DNA of 64,000 nt from positions 10,881,501 to 10,945,500 of the forward strand of contig OX940870.1 in the NCBI GenBank assembly GCA_954871525.1, written 5' to 3'. A program made the position numbers and the translations under genes. The DNA is from Parietaria judaica. Lineage: Eukaryota; Streptophyta; Magnoliopsida; Rosales; Urticaceae. How positions within the stretch are numbered: position 1 is the first letter of the stretch; every line of letters begins with the position of its first letter. This document shows positions 49,631 through 62,967 of the stretch, piece by piece. The notes under the pieces were generated by a model, which saw nothing but the letters and a program-made list of their open reading frames with translations, had not been told where the DNA came from and made no database searches.

Positions 49631-51304
49631 TGTTGATGCCGTTTTTTGGATCAAACACTATTGAGGCCCAAGTTGATGATTTCGGGCCTGGCCCAATGTC
49701 GTTGATGACGTGGTGGGCTTTTATTGACTTCTTGGATGGTCAGAGTTGACTTTGTTTCGGGGATGACAGAATTTGTTGTCAATGATCGTTCCCCACGACC
49801 CTCATTGACTCTAGGGTGGTCGCCGTTGACTTCAGGGTGAGGTTTTAATTGACCGATCCGGGGACCCTGAGCAGGTGTCTCTGGCACTCCTTGGATCGAA
49901 AGTCTCGTTGCCGCTCGGGGTCCAGGCGATTGGGGTGACTCGCTACCTGTTACCGCAGGGCCCGGAGTGGATCAGGCTGGGTTTTTTTTACAGTTCTGGA
50001 GGTCACACGAATCGGGGGTACCAAGAAATGGATCCTAGGGGGTTAGACTCTCCACCTGACTAGGCTTGCTTTAGTTCTGGGCTGACAGGATTGTCCGCGG
50101 AGTCGTGGTATCTCCTACAGATACGAGGACTCAGAGACAGAGCCTATGCCGTACAGAGCTTTTAAGACAAGGGGTGGTGGGTTCTTGGACCCCTCTAGGA
50201 AATTCTCCAGGGGTTCCTCTTAGAGTGATCCCTCAGTCGTCCAGATCTTAGAGGAATTTCCTCAAGCCTGACCCTACAACCTGAATAGTGGGTCCCGTCA
50301 CTTGTCCCCAGACTATCCCTACAGCCGCGTAATGGACTGGGGATAGGCTGGACACAGCGTGGAACGGAACCTATCAGGCGAGTCGTTGGCCTTGTAGAAA
50401 TTCCTCCAGGCTTTTAACACCTCCGACGCTCAACATTAGTATAATATTTGATGGGAGGCAAGTATATCGGGGGTATAGAGAGAGAGAGAGAACTTGAGTC
50501 GAGTGAGTTCGAATGAGTTACCGTTTAACTTAATTGAGCCTCTATTTATAGTAGGGCCCATGGGCCTAAATGCAGTAAAATATTGTTCCGGGGGGGTCCC
50601 GGACAATATTTTAATTGTATTTTAGTCCCTGGGAAAAGATGGTTCGATCCCGGCTGTCCGTGCGGGATCGGACGGCCGCCAAGCCCCCGAGGGGGAGCCA
50701 CTTGCGTGCTGATCGAAGGGCAGGGGCGATCCCCGCCCTACACGTGCCCTGCTGAGGGCTCGCCCCAGCAAGAGGGCGTGGGCGCGGCTCCCAGCGCGCG
50801 CATCAGGCCCATCGGGGCCCTACGCGTGTCTCGCATGGGGAGGGGAGCCCGCAAGTGGGTGTGTCCCGCTGAGGGGACACGGGCAGCAGAGATCGCGCCA
50901 TTTGGCGCGATCTGGAGAGGGCAGCCCCCAACTGGGGGACTGATGTGACCCGAGTAGGGCCCGCGGGGAGAGGCGGCGCAGGGATCCGCCACGTGGCGCG
51001 ATCCTAAGGGTTGCCGCCCCTGTGGGTCCCACGAGGTGTCTTCCCGACCTTTTTTGCTCCGGGTCCGTTTTTCACAAATTTTATGTCGTTTTTGGGGTTT
51101 TTCATATTTTTGTGAACAGCGGGACACTTTGTTTTTCGAAAACGGGCCTCCGTAGGGAGTTTTGAGTTTAAAATTGATTAATTTAATTTATAATCTTAAT
51201 TAAAAGATTAATCAAATTGTATGATTAATTAAAGGAAATTAGTGTAATAATTTCCGTTTAATTAATTTGTTTTGTAAAATCAATTCCGAGAATTACCCAT
51301 AACA
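49631..51304 (-). mobile_element. Solo LTR, 1.67 kb, with GC-rich block
   Basis: Minus-strand ends TGTTATGGGT and GGCATCAACA; flanks TAGAG / TAGTG form a near-perfect 5-bp TSD. A minus-strand TATA (ACTATAAATAGAGGC, about 50537-50551) fixes orientation. The part from 50583 to 51055 is strikingly GC-rich against the AT-rich background and gives spurious frames on both strands. The site is empty in unit A near 22634. Confidence 0.78.
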
Positions 51305-52527
51305 TAGTGTATGAAAGCGATTAATGCATGGAAATATGGTACATTAATTAAGGTCAATATGTGACAACGAATTGAACGTGCACAATAGTATTAAAACGCA
51401 GAGGTGTGACAGTGCAATAGAGGAAGGCAGCTGGAACTTGGAGATGGAAGAAGGCAACGAGATTGAAGGTTCGGGGCCCGGGGGAGAGATGTTGATATCG
51501 AGTGAGAGATTAAGGTTTTGGGGAGATATTGAAGTTTCAACGGATGTAGGTGGGAATGATTTACCAATTGATATTGGGTGATAATGATGATGTTTTTTGA
51601 AAAGTGCTATAATTAAATGATATCCTAATTAATAGGTAGAAACTGTCAATCATAATTATACAAAAAAAATAATTTTTAAATTAAAATATATTATTAAGTG
51701 AGTGTCGCACAGAAGTACGTTCTCCACAAGGGATCCGAACTGCGTTAATAACAAAAAGTTTCAGTGTCCTTTAGTTTTCCGCACTCTCTTTACTTTTTTA
51801 CCATTGTATGCATCTCACGTAATAATCTTGCTAAAACGAAAAAATATATCTTTCACAAATTGGTTAAATATTTATTAGTTCGTTGTGAGGCTAGAAAGCC
51901 ACATGATTATATTCATTTGAGTTGTTCCAACAAAATTTAGATTAGCACGTTTTTTCTAATGAATAATTCCACATCACATAAATCCAAACAAGGTCTAGAA
52001 AATGGGACCAATGAATTTGGTTCACAAATTTCATATCAAGTACGAAATTATACAAATTTAACATTTGGAAACAGAACTTCACTTATTATTTCAAATAATC
52101 ACCTAAATTTTATATTTCGAAATATTCTATTGTATTTCACCTCAAAACTATAATTACTATATTGATACTTAGTTACTATACTGATACTTAATAAATCCAG
52201 ATCCCTAAAACCTGATTAATTTACACAATACCAATATCATAACTATTTACCAGCTACGAGACAGAAGTTGGTTTTAATATCTCTAGTTATACATTAAATT
52301 AAGTTAGATTGGAATATATGTACTTCAATATTTTTTTAATTAGTACATATTTTTTAATATTAGAATATTAAGTGTAGAAGTACCAGAAAATTAGCTAAAA
52401 AATAACGGTAAATTCTCATTGATTCTTTTAGGTGACACTTGGCCACTCAAATTCGCTGAAGAACAATATTTGTATGCATAAGCATAATGGATCACAAAAT
52501 ATATATACCTCAAATCGGATTTCAAGG

Positions 52528-52558
<31 letters not shown>

Positions 52559-53330
52559 TATATACCTATAAATAGTCGTAACTATGTGACTAGGGTTTCA
52601 CTTATTGAATTGTAATAGTTATGATGGGATTAAAATTATTTATTAGTGAAAAGAATGGTTAATTTTATAAATAAACTATTATGTAAAATAGTGTTTTTTT
52701 TTTTCTTTCTAATTTTTGTGTTGTAGTCTTGGAGATTGAATTTTAAAAACATTTTGTTTTTTTAAAGTTACACCACCCTTTTAGTTTCACCAAGAATGAG
52801 ATTTGCATTGGTTTTTTTTTCTTCTTCTTCATATTTGACTAGAACAGAAGTAATTCCTTTTGGAGTTTGGTACCAATGGACAGCCTGTCGACATCATGTC
52901 AACATAATCATGTGTCTAAATAATTCAACGGGGAAGGGAGGTCCTCATTAGGGCTGCTCTTCAATCTATCCCACCCTACGTCATGAGTTGTTTCCGTCTC
53001 CCGGTTAGTCTCATTGGAGATATCCATAAAATATGTGCAGGTTTTTGGTGGGGAGACGGGAGCAATAATCGCAAAATTCACTGGTCGAAATGGATAGAGA
53101 TGTGTCGAAACAAGTGTGAGGGGGGCTTGGGTTTTAGAGATATGGGATGTTTCTTTCGCTTTCAATATAAATGGATCTGTTCGGGGCCGTTTAATTCCGC
53201 AAAGGGGTCTACGTCAAGGGGATCCCTTGTCTCATTTTCTTTTCCTTTTATGCTCGGAGGGTCTTTCAGGGCTTCTTCGGGATGCACAAGAGCGTGGCAT
53301 CCTTAATGGCTTATATTCGGAGGGGAAGAC

Positions 53331-54008
53331 TTGTGGATTTCTTATTTATTATTTGCGGATGACAGCCTCATCTTCTTCTCTGCTTCGGATGATGAAGCAG
53401 TTTCAGTCAGAGATTGTTTGAAAATTTATGAGAACGCGTCAGGTCAGATGGTTTACTATACCAAGTCTGACGTGTGCTTTGGGAAAGACGTGGATGAAAC
53501 CAGACGAATTCGGATCGCCAATTGCGTAGAGGTCACAAAAACTGAGTGCCACCAACGCTACCTCGGTCTTCCGGCTTTTGTTGGACGTCGGAAGAAAGAG
53601 TTGTTTGCTTATGTCCGGGAGCGAGTGTGGAACAAAGTCAAAACCTGGAGGGGCACCAAAGTGTCTCAAGCGGGAAGGGAGGTCCTCATTAAGGTTGCTC
53701 TTCAATCTATCCCAACCTACGTCATGAGTTGTTTCCGTCTCCAGGTTAGTCTCATTGGAGATATCCATAAAATATGTGCAGGTTTTTGGTGGGGAGACGG
53801 AAGCCATAATCGTAAAATTCACTGGTCGAAATGGATAGAGATGTGTCGAAACAAGTGTGAGGGGGGCTTGGGCTTTAGAGATATGGGATGTTTTAATCAA
53901 GCCCTGCTCGCGAAAAATATGTGCCGCCTTATTCGATCTCCGAATTCGCTCGTGGGAAAATTCTTTGCAGCCTGTTATTTCCTAACGGGGATGCTTTGTC
54001 AGCTGTGA
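53331..54008 (+). pseudogene. LINE reverse-transcriptase palm and thumb (225-aa frame)
   Basis: Contains YLLFADDSLIFF, the RT active-site Asp pair, then YLGLPAFVGRRKKELF and VSQAGREVLIKVALQSIPTY. The frame before it (53116-53340, RQGDPLSHF) is offset by one frame, so the RT is broken. Downstream the zf-RVT/RNase H frame is also separate. Confidence 0.85.
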
Positions 54009-54150
54009 TAGGCTCATCGATCCATCATCTTAGCGGGCTCCCGTTGGCGGGTTGGCAATGGAGAAGATGTGGATATCTTAAAAGACAATTGGATCCGGAG
54101 GCCAAGTTCGTTCCGTCTAATTGATCCCCCTCCCCTGCCTTTGAACATGC

Positions 54151-55449
54151 GTGTGTGAGCTGAAGACGGCCTCAAGAGAGTGGGATGAAGATCATATTAG
54201 GGCTATGTTTGACCCCGAGGATGCCTCGACCATCCTCAGCATCCATAGGGCGAACAACGATCAAAGAGACACGATCATGTGGCATTATTCCACGAATGGT
54301 GAATATTCGGTCAAAAGCGGTTATCGTATTGGTTTTAGTTCGACGTATGACCTTGGCTCAACATCTTCATTAGGCAACGGAACGACCTGGTGGAGCAAGA
54401 TTTGGAGGATTGCGGTTCCTCCGAAAGTTAAACTCCACTTGTGGAGGGTCTGTAAGAAGAGGTTACCGACACGTTCTATTCTATCCCGCCGGGGTATTCA
54501 GATGGATACAAGGTGCCCTCTATGCCGTCTTGAGCCGGAAACGATTGTTCATTGCTTTTGGGGCTGTAAATTCAGTCCGAAAATCTGGAAACTAGCTGGA
54601 CTGGGTTGTATTCTGGATCTTTCTGAACCAAGAGTTGATCATTTATGTCTCATCGCCTCGGTTCTTACATCTCTCAGCCCAGGTGAGTCCGCATTGTTCT
54701 CATTTCTCTTATGCCAAATATGGAACAATAGGAATAATGTGGTGAACGGAAGAAAATCGAGGTCCCAGTTGGATATTGTTGAAGGGGCCCTTAGCTACCT
54801 AAAAGATTTTAAGGAGGCGCAAAACTCGGAGATTCCAAAGAAAGATAATAATCAAACTTCTCCGATCTGGAAGCCCCCCAAGGAAAGATGTCTTGACATA
54901 TGCGTCGACGCCGCGATTGATGGATGTGGGAACAATTATGGAATTAGTTTTGTGGCTCGCAACCATGAAACTCATGTTCTTGCGTCGGGAATCAATTTTC
55001 ATCGGCACGGTTTATCTCCCCAACTTGCGGAGTCTTCCGCTATTCATCGTGGGGTTGAATGGGCGTACGACCAGGGGTGGTCCAAGATTCGCATCCAATC
55101 GGACTGTCTAGGGGTTATTAAAATTCTGAACAGTAAGACCACTCCTCTGTCTGATTTAGGTACTATTGTCTCGGATATTCATCGGTTAGCTACTCAGATT
55201 GAGTCTGTTAGGTTCCTTTTTAGTCCGAGATGTTGTAATCAAGTCGCGCATGGCCTTGCTCGACTCGTGATTAAGTCTAGAGGGAATATAGTTTGGTTAG
55301 AGTCTGTCCCGCCCAGTATTGAACCTCTAGTTTTTCGTGACTCTGGGTGTACCGAGGGAGTCCCGACCCTTGTTCGAGACGTTTGTGTGGCTTTTTCCGT
55401 TGATAATTCGATATGGAGTACTCTTCCCTCTAGAGCCGCACCCATTTGA
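54151..55449 (+). pseudogene. LINE polyprotein C-terminus: zf-RVT and RNase H domains (432-aa frame)
   Basis: The longest open frame in the window. Residues about 70-150 are the zf-RVT region (VPPKVKLHLWRVCKKRLPT, CPLCRLEPETIVHCFWGC). Residues about 248-370 are RNase H, with catalytic-type acids in ICVDAAID, AESSAIH and IQSDCLGV, and CNQVAHGLAR near the end. It is part of the truncated LINE and not a host gene. Confidence 0.85.
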
Positions 55450-56567
55450 AAAACTCAGAGGGTTTAATGAGGCTCGTCTTTCTTTCAAAAAAAAATTATC
55501 GTATTTATAACAGCCTATAGTATAGTGTATATTGGTTCATATTTGTTTAGGCTTATGTCCTAGCCAACTTATGCAACGAAAATGACCAGTGACGAACTAC
55601 TAGGATTTTCTTAATAAGGAGGCCAAAAATAAAAAAAATCATACGTCATTTTTATGTTCTAGTCATTTTTATAATATAATATCATTTACGACAAAATTAC
55701 CTTAAAATAAAAATAGTAGATTTATACCAACGTATATTTACAATTTTATATCTTGAGTATTACAATTTATCATTACTTAATTCTAGCATATATAATATTT
55801 CATTACTTTTTGAAAAGTTAAATGAGAATTTTTTTTCTTTTATATTATATATAAAAGTACCATAACTAATAAATATAATAACTTAAAATTAATCAGGTTC
55901 AGGGCACAATGTCTCTATTTTAACTTCAACCAAACAGCAAGAACATATTCTTCTTCACGAAAAATAAAAAACCAAAAAAGAGGATGATAAAAAAAAAAAT
56001 TTAAAACTTGATTCGCAGTAGATTTAGTACACAAAAAAGACGAGGGGGTTGGCTGGTAAGCTAAGCTGGGAATCTATATATATAAAAAATGACAGTTTTA
56101 AGAAGTTTACATGGCACAATAAGAATTTAGAGATTCTCAATTCTTAATTTTCAGATTTTTTATTTTTATTTGCAAACAAAATTACCCACGATAGTCTAAG
56201 CATTCACTTTCTTTCGTTAAACTTCCACTATAAATGAATTGTATTTATTACAAGCTAATTGTATCCAAATTTTTTTAATTTCAATTTTGCCATACAATTT
56301 GTTTAATTGATTCGACATTCATTATGACTTTTGCAATCTCCACGATGAGTTACATAGTTTTTATTATTCTATTTATTCAGCCTTTTATTATAAAGTCTTT
56401 TATTACATAGTATTTATTATGACATTTGAAGTCTATACATACAAAGGTTAACCCCACTCACATTCTACTAAACATATGTTATAAATTATAAGACTATTTT
56501 TCAGAAACGCTGAGAAGAAAGTTCCTAACTCCACTCACATTCTACTAAACCTATGTTATAAATAATA

Positions 56568-59500
56568 GGGTTATTACCGGTATATATTCTTATTCTTTTG
56601 CAAACATCCGATTTATGTTCGCGTTCTTTTTTTATCGCGGCATATGTTCCATAAGTCTTAAAATGTACTCAAAGTCAGCCTCCGTTAACACTCCCGTCTA
56701 TGTCCATTAGTTTGTCATGCCCATAATACCGGCATATGTTCCCATTCTTTTGCAAATATCCTACTTATGTTCCCGTTGTTTCTATTTATGATTTTTTTAT
56801 CATTTTAAAAAAAAGTACTATTTTTTTCCATTTTCGATTTTATTAATAATATTTTTTAGACGATAAAAATACCATTGTTAGACGATACTAAATTTTTTTT
56901 AAGCGCTAAAATTACTCATTTTTTTTATTATCTTCATTCTCTCATCGATGTAGAATTGATCTTCCTTTTTAATCAAGAAATCCTCTTTCGTCGCGGAAGT
57001 CTTTGATCTTCGCTTCTAACAAGCTCTCAAATCCTTAATTACCAACCCTAACCAAAGCACCAATCAATCGAATTGCCACAAAACCAGGGTTCTCATCGAC
57101 ACCCGTGAGCTTCTGTCATGGGAGTGTTTGGTGCCGAGGAGAATTGGCATTGGGCGGAAGCAGTAAAGACACAAAGGAGGTTCTAGTGGACCGAGGTTTG
57201 GATCACCATGACCGATGACTATAGGAAGCCATCAATGACCTGTCTCCGAAGTGTTTAGAAAATTCTGCAATGAAAATAAAATTAAGATAGCAGCAAGTGG
57301 GTCGAAACGTTGAACGCCCAAGTTTAACGCTTTCTTCAAAACGAAGTTTCGAAAGCAATCTAGATATTATGAGTTTGCTTCCCATTAATTTTTCACTCTG
57401 TAATTTTAATTTGTTATAGCTTCCCATTGTTTTTGTTGGACATATGTGTCCTTAAACAAGATATTTATCCATTTGTAAAAGATTATGACAAGTCGTTGAA
57501 TAAAGATGGTACTTATTATGATAATCTTATTATAGTTTCTGTAGAATAAAATAGAATGTTTGATTCCTTAGTTCATAAAGGATGCAATTATGGTATTATT
57601 ATCACAACAGAGTCATGCGAGGAAGAATTAATAAGCATAATAAATGAACTTAAAACGTCTGTGACCTGATTATTGGGTGGGAGCCCATTAATAGGTAAGG
57701 TCATTAATGTGACTGAAGTGACAATCCTATTCTGGATTTTGTGTGTGTCAACACTCACTAGAAGTGCATTAAGTATGAAGCGTCTTCATAATGGACTGGA
57801 CCTGACTTAAACTCAAGAAGTTTTCATATAAGACCGTCACTGACAACTTGTAGTTGAGTCGCAAAATGATGATCAAATGGATATTAGCTCTAAGTCCTGA
57901 GTGGTCATGAGTCCAAGCTGCTGGCTTGATTGTTCTTTGATTTAACCGTTAAAGAACACAAGATATTACTGCTGTTCCCAACACTATTATTTTGGGAACA
58001 TGATAGTCAATAGTAAGGATTGCTTGATCATAGACATGGGCATCACACAGCTCTCTTCAGAGTCATGATGATTCCCTTGATTGTCAGTGGTGATAAGTGA
58101 GAGGTACCCGTACGCAACTTATGAATCAAAACCATAAGTGGGTTACTCATAATATTACTGGCTGAGTCAATGATGAAAATGCATTGAGGGGCATTACGGT
58201 ATAAACCGCCTGCTCATGTGTGGGTCATCAAGTGAAAGGACAATAATCGGTATTTGATTGAATCTAATGGACACCCTGCTGTATATAAGGGAATAATATA
58301 TACCGTATCACTAAAGAGTGCAGCCTCGGGTCTATAGCGGAATCACTTCGAGGTTTGACGAACACCTAGCAATTCGTTGGAGCTTAAGTGATACGGGTCC
58401 ATGGTCCCCAGGATAGCTTCGTAACGGATGATACGTACGTGATTAAAATACAATCTGCATAATGTTTGATCATTTTGCTCGACTTATAAAACTGACAAGT
58501 CTGTGTCAGACGTCAGATAGTTTTATCGATAGCGTGGCAAAAGTATCATATTCTGGTACACGAAAGTAACTGATAAAAAAAAGTTAGAATTTAGATTTTT
58601 GAATAGCACCATGTTTTTCTAAATTAAATTCTAAGCAACTTTTCTTTTTGAACCAAGTCATTCTGACTTACGGTTTGTGATTTATGGATTTTCTAAGTTT
58701 ATGACTCGGTTCGATAAACTATGAAATTAAATCACATGTCACGAATTTAAATGATAGTGTTGCACCATGACATTGAATGTGTGATAAAGAGATCATGCTT
58801 TATTAATATAATTTAATTATTTGGATTTAATTATTAATATCTTATTAATAATTAATTAATAAATAAAGGATTTATATTAATAAATAAATAATATATATTT
58901 ATGTATTATTTAATGTGTATTTCGAATTAGGGTTTGGAGATAACAAACCCTAGATAAATTCGAATCACTGATATAGAAGATTTTTATTTTTGCGGCAATA
59001 GTACCTGAAGTTTGGTATTTTGGCAAAAACCCTAAAATCAATTTAATCCATTGGATCGGTTATGATTTAGTATCAACCGTTGGATTGAGATAATTGATTT
59101 GAACCCTAATATAATTCGAAATTGAAACTTGGTGACCAAGTTTAGGTATTTCGAATTTTCTTAATTAATTATGTCTGTTGGATCGGTTTTGAGATTTCAT
59201 CTTTAAACCGCCGGATTAGAAATTAATTAACATTATATATATGATATTAAAATTCGAATAAATTTGAGATAAAGGTTCGAATTAGGGTTTTGTAAAACCC
59301 TTGGGTATTTGACTTTATCCCTAATTGATTTGATCCATTGGATTGGTTTAAGATTTAATTTTAACCATTGGATCTAGATAATCATTAACAAATTCGAATT
59401 TAAATATATATATATATATAATATAATTCGAAAAAATATATAATACGATGATAAGATTAAATATTTTAATCTTATCTTATATTATTCAATTAATTAAATC

Positions 59501-60948
59501 CCTGATTAATTATATCCATTGGATCTAGATGAGATTGAATCTGGATCATTGGATTGAAATAATTATTTATATTTAATTAAAAGAATTCGAATATTGGGAG
59601 GGAAAATCTCCAAATCGGTTACAAATTGAGCCTATAAATAGGAAGCTCATTCTACACATTTTACACACCTCTCCCTAGAGCAAAAACTCGAGCTCTCCCT
59701 CTCTCTCTAGGGTCTGCGAGTTTTCTGCTTCCGATCTCTTTTCTGGTTCGGCTTAGGAGATATTTTTCTCCGGTAGCTTTAAAAGAACCGTCAGTTAAAT
59801 TTTGCGACGGAGTCCTGCCAGTGAAGCCCACCCTTCGGTAGCGAGGAATCCAGGAGAATATCCCGGAAGATCACGGGAGTTTCCCTCAGCACCGGCGGAG
59901 CCCTGCCCAAGTCAGAACGCGCAGCCGGAATCATCAGTTGAGGTATGGCCTTATGCATTGGGTAAATAAATGCGAACATTTACTGCTTTCTATTTATTTC
60001 ATATTCGACTAGATTATTAATAATGAATATGAAAATATTAGATTCGAATATTTATCAGATCTCGTTTTTATTGTTACCCGATATCCGTGTCGTCGGTCCG
60101 ATAACAAGATTTCCGCTTTAAAATGAATTTTTAAATGTTACCGGGACGGCCCGGAGGCTATTATCGTGGTAAAGAAGTCGGCTTGATACCTCTGATTTCC
60201 AACAGTTTTATGTTGTGAGTCTTTGGGTAACGGAGTTCTAGGAGTATTAGTTCGCTAGCGAACTTTGAAATGTTACGAAGTTTGGGGTTGACCGATTATA
60301 TCCTGGGAAGCTAATTGCCTAACGAAACTCAATCACGTAGATGAGGCGAATCAAGCTTTAAGAAGAGATTCCAAGGCGTCTCGGGAATCACTAATGTTTT
60401 CTATTTACAGGATATCAAGAACAATTTTAGTACAAAAGAGATAAGTCGATGCTCGTCAAATTCAATAACACATCGATATGTATTTTGAATTTACTTGCTA
60501 CTATTTTTCTATAATTTATTTCTCATATATTAACATCTCTAGAAAATATACCTAGCGTTACAAGGCTGTGAAACTCGGGCTCTGCCCGAACCAATCAGTG
60601 AAGATGAAGTTTGTCGAGGTGTACATGACACGTGGCAAAAACAAACGGATATAGACGGAATTATTAACAGAGGTTGAATTTGAGTATGTATTAAGACTTA
60701 TGGAATACATGCCTCTAAACAAAAAAAGAACAGGAACATAAGTCGGATATTTGCAAAAGAACGGGAAGATATGCCAGTCTTAAGGGTGTGACCCATGGCA
60801 AAAACTAACGGACATAGACAGAAGTGTTAACAGAGGTTGACTTTGAGTACGTTTTAAGACTTATGGAATATATGCCGCGAAAAAAAAAAGAACAGGAACA
60901 TAAGTCGGATATTTGCAAAAGAACGAGAACATATGCCGGTAATAACCC
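56568..60948. mobile_element. MULE-type element with GGGTTATTACCGG termini
   Basis: Ends GGGTTATTACCGG / CCGGTAATAACCC with 9-bp TSD TAAATAATA / TAAATTATA (one mismatch). The left terminal region and two tandem copies at the right (about 60605-60775 and 60783-60948) share TATGCCG, ATAAGTCGGATATTTGCAAAAGAAC and AAGACTTATGGAA blocks. Non-repeat sequence at about 56930-57430 and 60210-60560 might be captured host sequence. No transposase. It holds the solo LTR 57434-60204. Confidence 0.82.
57434..60204 (+). mobile_element. Solo LTR, 2.77 kb, perfect TSD GTTTT
   Basis: Begins TGTTGGACATATG and ends CTGATTTCCAACA, flanked by GTTTT at 57429-57433 and 60205-60209. The plus-strand TATA CCTATAAATAGG at about 59630 fixes orientation. 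It is unusually long for a plant LTR. A second, degraded copy is at 35245-37125. Confidence 0.87.
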
Positions 60949-61191
60949 TAAATTATAAGACTAGTTTTCACAAATGCCGAGAAGAAAGTTCCATCATCAT
61001 ATTTTCTTTTAATGTTCCCTTTATCCTATTTTATATCGATTATGTTTTGTAATGGAAAGGTAATTTTTTATAATATCTTTGCATCGATTAGTCGATCACG
61101 TTTTGTGATCGAAAAGATTTTTATTTTTATTTTTTACTATATATATTCTATATAAAAAGATAAACAAAAGGTGTTGTCGGTAAATACAATA

Positions 61192-61230
<39 letters not shown>

Positions 61231-62185
61231 TAATCTTGTGCTTTTAGTATTTCAGGGTTTTGTTAATATTTTTTTCTCCCTCCAAACCTCGCGATATAGA
61301 CGCCCGTGAAAGATTCTTTGCTCCAACTTCTACGAATATGTGTGAGATTTTCAATTGAATATGTGTTTGGATTAATTTAATCGATGATCCTCTGACTACA
61401 ATTATACTTCTCCAAGAAAAAATCGCAATGTGAGTTCTTCTTTGGATATCCTCCCCCTGTTCTTCCTTAATTCTATCCTTTTTAGCATTGTCACGACATT
61501 TGTAGGAGTTTTTAGATTGGCCCAACCTCCTTTGCGTTCTTCGACCAATGAAGGTTTTTTTTTTTTGGGCACTATTGTGCTCTCCAACGAACGAAAAATA
61601 AAACTTGATAATCGATCGTGATAGTGAGCTTCTCATTGTTCGTCTTTGATAAATGGTCTTTAGTTCCAAGTATTTTATTTGATTCAGGAGGAGACTATGT
61701 ACATCATTTCATTTTATTTGTATTCTTTCTTTCCATTATTTATAAAGATTTCATAAGGTGATTAATGTTGGAATGGAGTCAAACGTACATACATATGTGG
61801 ATTCATCAATGATTATTCTAGAGCTGGTCCAAGTAGCTAAGTTAACTGGTGTTAAGCTCTAACGTGTTATTCTTCATAAAAAAGTGTACATATTTTGTGC
61901 TGTTTTCGGGTGAGGCCCTCAAATGTGTTGTTTTAAGACAATTTGTTTAAAATCAACTTCATATATAGGAATAAGAATGACAAAACTTAAAAGTATCATT
62001 ACTTTGACATATATGTATCAACTTGCGAGCAATTTTCTTTTTGTAGATAAATCAACTTAAATAGAAAATCATTACCAAATATTTATATACTTATAATATT
62101 GTAGGATATTGTAGGAGGTAATATCAAAACTTGGATCATTCAAAAAAATAAAATAATCAACGACGATTAAAATGGAGTTTTCAAT

Positions 62186-62210
62186 ATACTTATTATTATT
62201 ATTATTATTA

Positions 62211-62260
<50 letters not shown>

Positions 62261-62262
62261 GT
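62186..62262. repeat. (TTA)n microsatellite
   Basis: About 25 TTA units with one TTG interruption, inside the Helitron. Confidence 0.95.
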
Positions 62263-62936
62263 CAAGGTTTCATTTTCCTATTAGCACTTGAAAGACTAAT
62301 TTTGCAAGGTTTCATATTCCTATTATATAAATGTGACAATTTTTTATTCATTTATTTGTGGAGAAATGAAAACGTACGAAAATTAGAGCACAACGCTACA
62401 AAAGTTACCTATAAAATTCTGATACTACTATTACTATTCTCGGACAATTGTAACTCAGAATTCACAAAAGACCCAAGGCACAAGTTTTAAAAATACTTTT
62501 ATATATGTAGTGTAAATGATATGCATATTATGTCTGATAATTAAAAATAAATTTTATTAAATGTTCATTTTGTTACACTAATATTAATCAGCTTAAAAAT
62601 AAATGTTAACCTTTTGTTACATAAGATTATACAAATTTATAAATTATAATATAATTATAATATATTAATTATCTTATAATTAAAAAATATATTAATGTTT
62701 AATACTAAAATATAACATTATTAGATGTGCATGCCGATGTCAAAAAAAAAAAGAAAAACTTAATATGTTATTTAATATTCAAAAGTGCATCAAGTTTCAA
62801 TCGTCCAAATTTCATTATAAATGAACACAACTTGAGAGTTTGTTAAGTACAATGTTGATGTATTCCAATTAAAATATAGAATCAAATTAAAGAAATTGCT
62901 CAACATTTGTATCCAAATTTAAAAATGATACTACGC

Positions 62937-62967
62937 CACCGCGCGAAACGCGGTGCCGGTATACTAG
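62937..62967 (+). other. Helitron 3' terminal hairpin and CTAG end
   Basis: 7-bp perfect stem with a 5-nt loop (62937-62955), then CCGGTATACTAG. It is a rolling-circle replication terminator-type signal. Confidence 0.85.

Larger units (their letters stand above)
52926..55497 (+). mobile_element. 5'-truncated LINE with reverse transcriptase, zf-RVT and RNase H
   Basis: Inserted in unit B at an ATAATT site; unit A has the empty site near 26949. It ends in a poly(A) run (about 55486-55494). Order: a 225-bp misplaced copy of downstream sequence (52928-53152), RT fingers/palm with RLIPQRGLRQGDPLS, the catalytic YLLFADDS box at about 53346, the thumb to about 54000, then zf-RVT and RNase H (54151-55449). 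The endonuclease and most of the 5' half are missing, and there is a frameshift before the FADD box. It is dead but fairly young-looking. Confidence 0.88.
56073..62967 (+). mobile_element. Non-autonomous Helitron
   Basis: 5' end TCTATATATATAAAAAATGA after an A. The 3' end has the hairpin CACCGCG-CGAAA-CGCGGTG (62937-62955), 12 nt before CTAG, followed by host T, as expected for insertion between A and T. No Rep/helicase frame is present. Total 6.9 kb, of which 4.4 kb is the nested MULE-type element. The remainder is AT-rich with a (TTA)n tract. Confidence 0.8.

Noticed and set aside
50583..51127. GC-rich frames of 121 and 129 aa
   Set aside because: High GC removes stops by chance; the region lies within a solo LTR.
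61244..61669. 141-aa minus-strand frame in the Helitron
   Set aside because: No domain, lysine- and arginine-rich low complexity, no partner in the other unit.
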